Positions 1 to 7,654 of a stretch of 10,512 bases of DNA are shown one piece after another. The translations under genes were made by a program, and so were the position numbers. The notes beneath the pieces are model-generated. The model had not been told where the DNA came from, searched no databases, and saw only the letters and a list, made by a program, of their open reading frames with translations. Within the stretch, counting starts at the first letter, position 1. The number at the start of each line of letters is the position of its first letter. The stretch is taken from NCBI GenBank assembly GCA_023807065.1, contig JAJJLU010000124.1:1-10512 (forward strand), read 5' to 3'. Origin of the DNA: Isotricha intestinalis. Its lineage: Eukaryota > Ciliophora > Litostomatea > Vestibuliferida > Isotrichidae.

Positions 1-37
1 AATCCCCAATCCCCAATCCCCAATCCCCAATCCCCAA
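1..37. repeat. Left telomere, five AATCCCC repeats
   Basis: Five perfect copies of the heptamer AATCCCC (1-35) plus AA. This is the C-rich strand read 5' to 3' from the chromosome end, so the G-rich strand is (TTGGGGA)n and runs outward, as in telomeres. The tract stops abruptly at 38, where unique AT-rich DNA starts with the palindrome GAATATTC. The unit is the Tetrahymena hexamer TTGGGG plus one A, and differs from the TTTTGGGG octamer of spirotrich ciliates. The same repeat in inverse orientation ends the window, so this is a true chromosome end and not an internal array. Confidence 0.96.
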
Positions 38-430
38 GAATATTCTTTTTTTTTCTTTAATATAAAATTAAAATTTAGATTTATATTATAATTGTATAAT
101 CTTTAATTAAATTTATAATATTATATATAAAGTTTTTAATAAACAATATAAATTTAAATATTTTCTGGTTAAAATTTTAATAAAAACCCTATTAATGCAA
201 GTAATATGAATAGTAAATTAAATGAAAAACATTTATTGAGATTCAAAATATTTTTAAAATGAATTAAGAGTTTTAATATATTTTTGTTTAATAAATAATA
301 AAAATCATATTTTAATAAAAAAGAAAAAAACAATAATCAATATTTTGAAAAAAATAATTTATAATAATTTTCATGAAAGACGGAAAAACAAATATTAATT
401 AAAAATGATTTTTTTAAAAATAATAAAAAA
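38..430. other. Left subtelomeric non-coding region and kinase 5' flank
   Basis: This is 393 nt of very AT-rich DNA between the telomere and the first gene. I see no reading frame with protein-like composition on either strand, no tRNA-like B box and no telomere-like repeat. It presumably holds the promoter of the kinase-fold gene and perhaps a replication origin, but no specific signal can be recognised in such biased sequence. An upstream ATG at 405 opens a short frame (405-461) that overlaps the kinase start out of frame. Confidence 0.6.
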
Positions 431-1435
431 ATGGAAGGTTTTGAAAATTTGGAAGAAATAAATCTCTTTAAATCTCAACAATTATTTAGTAAAAATTTTT
501 TAAAGGCATCCCAAAAAATAGAAAAGAAAAACAAAGAAACTCAAAAGAAAGAATCTTTCAATTTTCTTCCACCAAAAGATGAATCCAAATATACATTAAA
601 AGAAGGAACAAATATAGTAGAAGGAATATTAGTACAAAAATTTTTATTTAATGGTGAACATTCAAAATTTTATTTAGGGTATATAGAGCAATTAAAAACA
701 ACAATAATGATAAAAAGTTTTGATTATTCAAAGCAAGATGATAATTTTTTTGAAACTTTATCAGAGGTGGTAGAAAATATTCAAAATCTTTCTCATCCAA
801 ATTTATTAAGTTATTTTGATGTTGAAATAGTTAAAAATGGAAGTACAGGAATAATATTAATGGAAAATTTTGAAAATTCAATTTCTTTAGAAAAATATTT
901 TAAAATATATAATAGTCAAAATCCCAAATCAAAAGGTTTAAATATAAAGCATATAAAAATAATAATGAAAGGAATATTAAGTGGTTTAAGTTACTTACAT
1001 CAGAATGATGTATATCATTCAGAATTAAATTTAAAAAATATTTTAATATCAGAAAATGATATTTCAAATGTAAAAATAATAAATTATTCAATAAAAGCTA
1101 ATAAAGAATTAATTCAAAATAATCCTTATTATTCTTCTCCAATAATAGCATTTAATAAGAGACCAAGTTATGAAGATGATATTTGGAGTATAGGATGTAT
1201 ATTATTTGAATTATTTTGTGGTTATAAGCCTTATTATGATTTAAATGCTTTTAATACAAGATGCTCTTTAGCTCAATATATTACTCCTCTTGAAGAGGCT
1301 AATGATGATTTGAAAGATATTTTTTATGATAGGAAAAATAGAGTTGTTTTAGATTTTTTAAATAAATGCTTTAGAACTACTGAAACTACTAGACCTAAAG
1401 CTGAAGATTTATTGAAACATAAGTTTTTTAATTAA
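431..1435 (+). CDS. Protein kinase-fold protein, predicted pseudokinase (STE/MAP3K-like)
   Basis: This encodes a 334-residue protein made of a polar Lys-rich N-terminus (about 1-60) and one kinase domain (about 62-334). Conserved landmarks include the beta-3 lysine K95 (in TIMIK), the alpha-C to HPN segment (E112, H122-P-N), subdomain IX DDIWSIGCILFE (249-260) and the subdomain XI arginine R321 (TTRPKAEDLLKHKFF). The segments around HPNLL and the alpha-E helix GILSGLSYLH most resemble the STE11/STE20 group. The catalytic motifs are degraded: HRDLKxxN reads HSELNLKN (196-203), so the catalytic Asp is Glu and the loop Lys is Asn. DFG reads NYS (218-220), APE reads SPI (236-238), and the GxGxxG loop keeps only one Gly (G75). 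Phosphotransfer is therefore unlikely, and a scaffold or allosteric role is inferred. The ATG is the first in frame after a TGA at 374-376. The gene converges on the DMT-like gene, with 140 nt between their stops. Confidence 0.88.
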   Translation: MEGFENLEEINLFKSQQLFSKNFLKASQKIEKKNKETQKKESFNFLPPKDESKYTLKEGTNIVEGILVQKFLFNGEHSKFYLGYIEQLKTTIMIKSFDYSKQDDNFFETLSEVVENIQNLSHPNLLSYFDVEIVKNGSTGIILMENFENSISLEKYFKIYNSQNPKSKGLNIKHIKIIMKGILSGLSYLHQNDVYHSELNLKNILISENDISNVKIINYSIKANKELIQNNPYYSSPIIAFNKRPSYEDDIWSIGCILFELFCGYKPYYDLNAFNTRCSLAQYITPLEEANDDLKDIFYDRKNRVVLDFLNKCFRTTETTRPKAEDLLKHKFFN

Positions 1436-1575
1436 ATATACAATTTTTAATTGCAGAAAATAAATATATTTTTTAAAACTTTATTTATTATTTTAACATT
1501 TCTTTTCATTTTATTATGTTATCGAAATATTTTTTTTGGTTTTTATATTTTTTTTTATTATATTTTTTTTAGGTT

Positions 1576-2712
1576 TTATTCTATTAATTTTTGGTTAAGG
1601 ATTTTTATTTTTTTTTTTGATTTTTTCTTATTTTTCAAATAATTTATTTTGCATATAAATAAAATAAGCAATAAAAATAATATTGAGCAAATTACATAAA
1701 AATAATTATGTTTTATTCCTCCGAAATTTTCATTATACAAGCAAAAAATAAGAAATATAATTCCTACTCTAATATTTATAATAACTGATAAAATTGTTGA
1801 AGAATAATATTTCATAATTTGAACAAAAGAATAATAAGAAATACAACTTGAAATAAAACATTTAAAAATCAAAATCAATAAATTATTTCCGAAAGGAAAA
1901 TTAAATTCTTCTTTATTCACATTAAAATAATTATATAAAATTAAAAAAAAAGGAAAAAAAACAAAAATAAAACAACCAGAATAACCAATTAATTCATTAA
2001 TATCGATATAATAAAAATATTTATTGATTTTTCTCTTTAAATAAAAAATTAAAATACTAATTATTAAAAGATAACCTGAAATGAAGAATAAAGATTCATG
2101 ATCATTTTCATAATTAAAAGGTAAAAGAGTAAAATAAGAAATAAAAATAAAACAACAAAATACAATATTGGAAAATATTATTAAAATATTTAATAAAGAT
2201 AATTTTATTCCTCTTGAAAATAATTTTGGAATTAAAATTAAAATTGAAATTAAACAAGTAGAAATATTATCAAATAAAGGAATTGATTTAAGAGAATTAT
2301 AATTAAATAAAATTTGAGAAATAAAAAATAATAAACCGATAATAATTGCAAATTTGTAAAAAGAAGTATAATAAAAATAAAAAATTTCATAAAATTGTTT
2401 TTCCATAAATTCAGAAAAATTATCTTCATATTTTTTAATTAAACTATTTCTATTTTCTTCATATTCATCATTCTCATTTTTCTTTTTAAACCTAATATTT
2501 TTTTTAATACAGTTTACTATAAAAGAAATTGGAATAAAAAAAATAAAAATTGAAGATTGAAAATATGATGAAATTAAAGGATTAAAATTATATGAATTTA
2601 TTTTAAAAAAAATTGAAGAAATCACTGAACTTGTAAAAAATAATATCATCCATAAAATTCTATTATTTAATTTTTTTTTATAACTTTTTTGTTTCTCATA
2701 TACTTCTTCCAT
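1576..2712 (-). CDS. Ten-helix membrane protein, drug/metabolite transporter superfamily-like (SLC35F type)
   Basis: This encodes 378 residues. The frame stays open upstream to a TTG at 2733, but the first ATG is at 2712 and starts MEEVYEK, which matches the M-E/M-S starts of neighbouring genes, so I use it. I count ten hydrophobic helices (residues from the ATG): about 19-36, 48-70, 117-138, 143-164, 171-197, 205-225, 241-263, 276-298, 303-325 and 337-355. A charged loop at 71-115 follows helix 2, and the C-terminal tail is Lys-rich, which suggests cytosolic ends. Ten helices is the DMT topology. The stretch from helix 3 to 4 (SQILFNYNSLKSIPLFDNIS) and the last four helices resemble the SLC35F branch of nucleotide-sugar transporter relatives. 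Substrate and organelle cannot be told from the sequence. A SLC35-like protein would usually sit in the Golgi, ER or plasma membrane. An unrelated ten-helix family is the alternative. Confidence 0.72.
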   Translation of the reverse strand: MEEVYEKQKSYKKKLNNRILWMILFFTSSVISSIFFKINSYNFNPLISSYFQSSIFIFFIPISFIVNCIKKNIRFKKKNENDEYEENRNSLIKKYEDNFSEFMEKQFYEIFYFYYTSFYKFAIIIGLLFFISQILFNYNSLKSIPLFDNISTCLISILILIPKLFSRGIKLSLLNILIIFSNIVFCCFIFISYFTLLPFNYENDHESLFFISGYLLIISILIFYLKRKINKYFYYIDINELIGYSGCFIFVFFPFFLILYNYFNVNKEEFNFPFGNNLLILIFKCFISSCISYYSFVQIMKYYSSTILSVIINIRVGIIFLIFCLYNENFGGIKHNYFYVICSILFLLLILFICKINYLKNKKKSKKKIKILNQKLIE

Positions 2713-3007
2713 TAAAAAAAATATTTTAATCAATTAATTAATAGAATTAGGAAAATAAAAAAGAAAAAGAAAAGAAAAGAAAAAATAATGAACAATAAAA
2801 AAATACTGTTTTATATTCAAATAATGAAAAAAAATTAAATATAATTATTTCATAAATTTCAATTTTTAATAGCAAAGTCATTTTTCAATAACTCATTCAG
2901 AAATTTTTCTTTTAATTTCTTTATTTCTTATATCATTTATATATAAAATTACTTTACTTTGTTATTTACAAACAAATTATATTTTTTTAAAAATTTTTTT
3001 CATAAAA

Positions 3008-3235
3008 TCAATTATTTGTCAAACTTCCTTTTCTTATTTTTTTTACTTTTGGTAAATAAGGATTTTTACAATTAAAATTTACTTCTGTTAATTTTATTTT
3101 ATCTTGAATTTCTTTATCTTTAATAATATTATTATTTGAACTAGTGTTTTCTTTATTTAAAGAATCTTCAATTTGAGAAAAAATTTTTATTATAATTTCC
3201 CCGCCTATTTCATAACTAATTTTCCTGTTAGACAT
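3008..3235 (-). CDS. Small hypothetical protein, 75 residues
   Basis: The frame starts ATG TCT AAC (Met-Ser-Asn), the same type of start as the other genes here. It encodes a charged, soluble, non-repetitive protein with no membrane helix or signal peptide. The N-terminal half contains an amphipathic stretch (EIGGEIIIKIFSQIEDSL, about 9-26), the middle is Asn/Lys-rich, and the C-terminus is basic (PYLPKVKKIRKG, 59-70). Its composition, with Gly, Glu, Asp and Cys, is richer than that of chance frames in this AT-rich DNA. It lies in line with its minus-strand neighbours, 267 nt after the Ras-fold gene and about 300 nt before the DMT-like gene. I do not recognise a family. It ends in TGA, unlike the other five genes (TAA). 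The true gene may be longer: a GT-AG intron at 3024-2952 would join it to an in-frame 3' exon ending at 2893. Confidence 0.5.
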   Translation of the reverse strand: MSNRKISYEIGGEIIIKIFSQIEDSLNKENTSSNNNIIKDKEIQDKIKLTEVNFNCKNPYLPKVKKIRKGSLTNN

Positions 3236-3502
3236 TTATTTATTTTTTTTTTAAATATTTTTTCTAATATATTACCCAAAAACATAAAAAAGAGGAAATA
3301 TTATTTTAAAAAATAATCCCTTATTTAATTCCTTAATTAAGGTAAAAAGAATTCATAAGAAAAGTAATTTTACAATATTGAAATAAAATATTTCTAAAGA
3401 TAATGTTTATATAGATTTAATATCCTTTATTTTTTTTTAAATTAGAAATTTAAATAAAAATTTTAAGAAAAATTATATATTTTATATACTTTTTCAAATA
3501 CT

Positions 3503-4132
3503 TTATGATATTATTTCTGTTATTAAATTATTTGATTCTTCTATTTCATTTATATCAACATCAATATATTTAGGATTAAAATTTTTAATATTTGAAAACA
3601 AATTTGATATTTCTTCTTTTGCAGTTATTAATGCTGAATTTTCAGTTAATTTTAATAAAAAATTATTTGAAGATTTAATAATTAAAAAAACAATTTTTTT
3701 ATTTATTTCAGATTTTTTTCCTTCATTATCTAATTTTTTCCCTATTTCATCAATTATAATTTTTAAATATTCCAAATATTTTTTATCATAAATATTAATA
3801 ATAATAACTAAAATTTCTCCAAAAGAAAAAGATTCATTTTTTAAATATCTAAATTTTCTTCCTAATAAATAATTATAATCATAAATTGCAATTTTAGAAA
3901 TTGAATTTTCATTTTGAATAATTTTTATATTTTTTCTTATTCCAATACAATTATTATTATAATTTTCAGAAAGTAAATTTGAAATTTTTAAAATGTCAAG
4001 ATCATTACTTGTTTTTATTATTGAAATATTATATTCTTGAATATTTTTATTATTTGAATCTTTTAATATTTGTAATTTATCTAATATTCCTTTTTGATAA
4101 TTATTTTCATCTTTATTTAAATCATCTTCCAT
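3503..4132 (-). CDS. Ras/Rab-fold protein, predicted degenerate GTPase
   Basis: This encodes 209 residues. The pattern of strands and helices follows a small GTPase, after a polar N-terminal extension (1-33). Residues 34-41 look like beta-1 and 60-65 (NNCIGI) like switch I with its conserved Ile-Gly. IAIYDY (81-86) occupies the place of the WDTAGQE strand, and KFRYL (93-97) the place of the Rab ERFR/RYR motif. ILVIIINIYDKKYLEYLKIIIDEI (107-130) matches the IlVYDiT...SF..l..W..eI segment, IVFLIIK (147-153) beta-5, and YIDVDIN (189-195) the ETSAK region. The nucleotide-binding signatures are largely missing: the P-loop position reads KTSNDLDIL, DxxG keeps only D85, and NKxD reads IKSS with only K153. 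There is no C-terminal prenylation cysteine. Nucleotide binding is doubtful, so I infer a pseudoGTPase, possibly of the trafficking type. The match rests on reading the pattern by eye and could be wrong. It starts ATG GAA GAT and ends TAA. Confidence 0.6.
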   Translation of the reverse strand: MEDDLNKDENNYQKGILDKLQILKDSNNKNIQEYNISIIKTSNDLDILKISNLLSENYNNNCIGIRKNIKIIQNENSISKIAIYDYNYLLGRKFRYLKNESFSFGEILVIIINIYDKKYLEYLKIIIDEIGKKLDNEGKKSEINKKIVFLIIKSSNNFLLKLTENSALITAKEEISNLFSNIKNFNPKYIDVDINEIEESNNLITEIIS

Positions 4133-4611
4133 TAAAAAAATTTAAAATAAAAAAAATATTTTTTTATTCTTTATTATGAATAATTATTTTGAAAATCAAT
4201 TTTTTAAAAAAAATAAAAATAGTTTAAAAAGGAATTATCTTAAGATTTTGTAGGTGAAATTTAAGAAATAAGAAAAAGAAAGAAAAAATTGATGAATTTA
4301 AATTTAAAAATATTCAAAAAAATATTTTTAAAATTTAATTGTTAATGAAGAAAAAAATATTTATCAAGGTTTAAAAGTATTTATTCTAATTTGGAAAGAA
4401 AGATAAAGAAAATAGAAAAGAAATATTAAATTCATTCACAAAATTTATTAAATTAATATTTTTTTATTTGAAAAAAATAAATAGTTTAAAAATAAATATA
4501 TTTAAATGCATCAGAAATTCAAAAGCTGTTTTTTTTTTTTGAATTGTTTGTTTCGTAAAAAAGGAAGTATAAAAATTTTTTAAAACAATAATTTTTAACT
4601 TTCAAAAGATA

Positions 4612-4626
4612 ATCTAAAATTTAGAT
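4612..4626. repeat. Short perfect inverted repeat
   Basis: The sequence ATCTAAA-A-TTTAGAT has 7-bp perfect arms around one base. It lies in the long intergenic region about 30 nt before the ATG of the small plus-strand frame. It could be a protein-binding palindrome. In sequence this AT-rich, a chance origin is quite possible. Confidence 0.3.
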
Positions 4627-4756
4627 GTTTATAATAGTTTGAAAAATAATATAATGCTTTATCACCAACAAGGATATTTTTTTTCTTGTCACTCACAATT
4701 TTTTTTTATTTTATTGTATCAAATAATATATCCTTCCTTTAATATATCTAACTTAC

Positions 4757-4948
4757 TTAAATTAAAAAAACAATAACTCTATAAATTCCTTTATTGATAT
4801 GATTTAATTTGAATTCTTCATTAAAACTGTTATATAAATATACTTTGTAATTATTTATTATCTTTAATGTGTAAATTCGATGAAATTTATTTTTTTTTTT
4901 TTTTATTTTTTGATTTAAAATGTATATAATGAAATGATATAAAGTCAT
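4757..4948 (-). CDS. Doubtful small frame, 63 residues
   Basis: This ATG-to-TAA frame lies between the VIT/VWA and Ras-fold genes on the same strand. The last 44 residues, after a Lys run, have a believable mixed composition (for example LYNSFNEEFKLNHINKGIYR, about 38-57) and would form beta strands. The first third is hydrophobic and low in complexity. The Lys run comes from 15 consecutive A on this strand (4904-4890), where a length error would change the upstream frame. The start (Met-Thr) does not match the Met-Ser/Met-Glu pattern of the other genes. It could be a 3' exon, a decayed gene or chance. No family is recognised. Confidence 0.2.
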   Translation of the reverse strand: MTLYHFIIYILNQKIKKKKNKFHRIYTLKIINNYKVYLYNSFNEEFKLNHINKGIYRVIVFLI

Positions 4949-5047
4949 CTAATTAGATATTTTCAAAATTAAAAATAGAAAAATTCTTTAAATATAAATA
5001 ATTATTTAATTTTTAAGTATCAAAAATTAAAAATAAAATAAATCTAT

Positions 5048-7654
5048 TTAGAGTCCCACTTTTTGTAAAATATCATCATATGGATAATTTATAGAATTTA
5101 AATATTTTTTTCCTTTATTAATAATCAATCTCAACTCATCTACTTTTTCTTTCATATTATTTAAAAGATAATACAATACAATGGTTGTATAAATTGCTTT
5201 CTTTTTTTCTTTAATATCATTTTGAGAATTAATATAACTTTCAATTTTATTATATTGTTCTTGAACTTTTTTAATAACATCATTAGTAAAATTATTTTCA
5301 TCCCAAAAGCCTTCAATAATATCTTGTCCCATTAACAAACTACTTAAATAATTTGTATCATTTTTTTCCATTTTCTTTGACATAATCTGTGGATTTAGGT
5401 CTTTATTTTTTTCCATTTCCATTGGCATTATATCCATTTCCATTGGCATTTCCATTTGCATTATATTTTCCATTTTTTCTTCCATTCTCATTGGCATAGC
5501 ATTCATTCCCTTTTTCATTGACATAGCATTCATTGCCTTTTTCTTTGGCATAGCATTCATTGTCTTTTTCTTTGGCATAGCATTTATTCCCTTTGTCATT
5601 GGCATTGCGGATTCTAAAGACATCATTTTCATCTTTGGCATTGCCATTTTCATCTTTTTCATATCCCTCATCCTATAGTTTGATGCTCCCGAATTCAAAT
5701 TTATATTTCCAAATGCATGAATTGCATTAATATTTTTCAGATAATGTTTATTATTTTGATTTAATTCTACTTTTATTAATTCTCCTTCTGTATTTAAACC
5801 TTCTTTCAATAATTCTCCGAATAATGATGTATTTTTTGAAAGAACTTGATATTCTTTTGATAATTTTATTTCATCTTCAATTTTCATATCTTTTTTATTT
5901 TTTAATAAATTACTTATTATAATTTTACTTAATTGATCTCCTACTTCTAAACTAATAATTTTATCAACATTGAAATTTTTTTCTACATCTTTTATAGTAT
6001 CATTTGCTTTTAAATTAATATCAATAGGACCTTCATTTTTATCTGTGGATATAAAAGCATAATTGATAATATCATCTTGATAAGAAATTTCATCTAAAGA
6101 AGGCATAATATGAATTTTATTAATTCCTTTAATATCAAAATTAATATTTGTTAGATAAGGTCTTAAACATTTATTTAAAGTATCAATAACAATATGATTT
6201 AATTCTTCAATATTAACAACAAAAGAAGAAGAACCTTTTCCTATTTTTCCACATCTTTCAATTAAAATTTTATCAAAATTATTTCCGATTCCAATAGCTT
6301 GAATTCTAAATCTAGAATTATTAGCAGAAATACAATTAATACATTCTTCTCTATCATGAACTTGACCATCAGTTAATAAAAATATATTTTTAGCTAAATT
6401 AATATTATTATAACTACCACTTGCAAAAATATCTTTTAAAGGATCAGATATATTAGTTCCTCCCATATTAGCTGATAAATTATTAATTACTTCAATGATA
6501 TTTTGAACATTTTCTTTATTATATTCAATAGGCTTCTCATTATAATATTTGTATTGTGAACCAAAACCAATTAATTGAAAATATGATTTTGGAGGAAGAG
6601 ATTGAATAAAAAGAAGAAGAGCTTGTTTAACTAAATTTATAGGTTTTCCACTCATACTTCCACTTTGATCAATTAAAAAAATAAATAAACCAGGAGTATC
6701 ATTTTCATTATTTTGGAAAGTATTATAATATGAAATTTTATTATCTTCATCAATTTTATCACCAATTGGAATTTCTTTAATTTTATCACTTGAATAAACA
6801 TAATTACAAACATAAGAATATTCTTTTCTTTCAGGATTAAATTGACTATAAATCATAGGAGTATTCATTTTTTCAGTTCTAAATAATATATTAAAAAAAG
6901 GTTGAATATCATCAGATTTCCTAATAAAAGATTTAGCTTGAATATTTTTATTTTTTATAAAATTAGGTTGAGAAGGTAAAACCATTGGTTGTAAAATTGG
7001 TTTAACTGGTCCTGGTTTAATTGGGGGATGAATTGGTATTTTTTTTTTTTGAATTGAGGGAATTTCAAAATTTATTATTGCCTTTAAATTATCATTCTCA
7101 TATTTTATTGTTGATTTTATATTTTCTTCATCAAGGAAAAATGAAATTAATCTTGTTATTTTTGATGATGTTGTTAAAGTAATTTTACCTTTTATGGTTT
7201 TATTATCTGGTTCATTTCTATTCATTTCTTTATATTGAAAAGAAGGATAATGTTCCATAATTGAAAATTCATATGACATATCATTTGAAGTTAATAATTG
7301 AAGAAAAGAAGTTTGTAAAATAATTTTTTCTTGTGGAAGAATATTTCCAATAATTACATTGTAACTATCACCATCATTATTATAATTTCCCATAAAACCT
7401 GTATTTCCAGATGAGATAGAATCATTATATTTTTCTTCTGCTTTTTCTTTTGGAAGAATTTTCGAAATTACGGTTTTTGAACCTATTGTCACTACAAAGT
7501 TATTTAATTGGATTTCTTGCTTTATAGGAAAATTTATGCTTAATTCTATAGGATTGGATAAAAGATTTGTGAAATATTGAGTTGCTTGGGTTGAGAGAAA
7601 AACTTCATTTGCTTCACAATTTAAAAAAACGGTATTTTCATCTTCGTTTGACAT
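5048..7654 (-). CDS. VIT and von Willebrand factor A domain protein with Met-rich repeat region
   Basis: This encodes 868 residues. Residues about 5-135 match a VIT domain (vault/inter-alpha-trypsin type): FLST..TQYFTN, FPI, KILPKEKAEEKY and NVIIGNILPQEKI. A Pro-rich linker follows (205-230). The VWA domain (322-495) has a complete metal-binding MIDAS: D329-Q-S331-G-S333, T400 (in GGTN) and D429 (in LLTDG). Residues 661-748 are Met/Lys-rich and include four 9-residue repeats (MNAMPKKKx). The C-terminus (about 769-868, with QDIIEGFWDENNF and a helical tail ending YLNSIN) resembles the conserved tail of VWA5A/PARP4-like proteins. No signal peptide or membrane helix is seen, so it is probably intracellular. 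Family members of this architecture are common in amoebae, ciliates and animals, and mostly act as adhesion or complex-assembly proteins of unknown ligand. The role here is unknown. The start is ATG TCA AAC (Met-Ser-Asn), and it ends TAA with no intron needed. Confidence 0.93.
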   Translation of the reverse strand: MSNEDENTVFLNCEANEVFLSTQATQYFTNLLSNPIELSINFPIKQEIQLNNFVVTIGSKTVISKILPKEKAEEKYNDSISSGNTGFMGNYNNDGDSYNVIIGNILPQEKIILQTSFLQLLTSNDMSYEFSIMEHYPSFQYKEMNRNEPDNKTIKGKITLTTSSKITRLISFFLDEENIKSTIKYENDNLKAIINFEIPSIQKKKIPIHPPIKPGPVKPILQPMVLPSQPNFIKNKNIQAKSFIRKSDDIQPFFNILFRTEKMNTPMIYSQFNPERKEYSYVCNYVYSSDKIKEIPIGDKIDEDNKISYYNTFQNNENDTPGLFIFLIDQSGSMSGKPINLVKQALLLFIQSLPPKSYFQLIGFGSQYKYYNEKPIEYNKENVQNIIEVINNLSANMGGTNISDPLKDIFASGSYNNINLAKNIFLLTDGQVHDREECINCISANNSRFRIQAIGIGNNFDKILIERCGKIGKGSSSFVVNIEELNHIVIDTLNKCLRPYLTNINFDIKGINKIHIMPSLDEISYQDDIINYAFISTDKNEGPIDINLKANDTIKDVEKNFNVDKIISLEVGDQLSKIIISNLLKNKKDMKIEDEIKLSKEYQVLSKNTSLFGELLKEGLNTEGELIKVELNQNNKHYLKNINAIHAFGNINLNSGASNYRMRDMKKMKMAMPKMKMMSLESAMPMTKGINAMPKKKTMNAMPKKKAMNAMSMKKGMNAMPMRMEEKMENIMQMEMPMEMDIMPMEMEKNKDLNPQIMSKKMEKNDTNYLSSLLMGQDIIEGFWDENNFTNDVIKKVQEQYNKIESYINSQNDIKEKKKAIYTTIVLYYLLNNMKEKVDELRLIINKGKKYLNSINYPYDDILQKVGL
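5480..5587 (-). repeat. 27-bp tandem repeat, four copies, inside the VIT/VWA gene
   Basis: Four in-frame 27-nt units encode residues 690-725: INAMPKKKT, MNAMPKKKA, MNAMSMKKG and MNAMPMRME. On the plus strand each unit carries GCATAGCATT followed by CAT or TAT. The units have diverged at single bases, so the array is not brand new. It lies in a broader Met-rich stretch (5411-5674, residues 661-748) that also has MEMPMEM-type repeats. Such arrays change copy number by slippage. Confidence 0.9.

Larger units (their letters stand above)
4133..5047. other. Long intergenic region between VIT/VWA and Ras-fold genes
   Basis: This 915-nt stretch lies between two minus-strand genes and is far longer than the other spacers in the tandem set. 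Nothing in it is clearly a gene. It contains a 63-codon minus-strand frame (4948-4757), a 40-codon plus-strand frame (4654-4776) that overlaps it antisense, and two adjacent plus-strand fragments of protein-like composition near 4255-4420 interrupted by stops. It also has an inverted repeat at 4612-4626 and a run of 15 T at 4890-4904. No tRNA-like sequence is visible. It must also hold the promoter of the Ras-fold gene. Confidence 0.5.

Noticed and set aside
900..1091. 63-codon minus-strand frame inside the kinase-fold gene
   Set aside because: It lies antisense to a clearly conserved kinase domain, and its composition (Leu, Phe, Tyr, His) is that of complementary Asn/Lys/Ile codons.
1451..1642. 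63-codon plus-strand frame of nearly pure Phe, Ile, Leu and Tyr
   Set aside because: It comes from T-rich DNA in the convergent 3' region and overlaps the reverse of the Lys-rich tail of the DMT-like gene. It also starts without an ATG and has no mixed composition.
3979..4179. 66-codon plus-strand frame
   Set aside because: It is antisense to the N-terminal part of the Ras-fold gene, and its hydrophobic low-complexity composition mirrors that gene's codons.
4133..5047. tRNA or other structured RNA gene in the long spacer
   Set aside because: I found no B-box-like GGTTCRANTCC, no cloverleaf and no G+C-rich block. Only short frames and a short palindrome are visible.
7018..7034. GGGGGATGAATTGG, resembling an internal telomeric repeat
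   Set aside because: It is a single imperfect match inside the Pro-rich linker of the VIT/VWA gene and is explained by Pro codons on the other strand.
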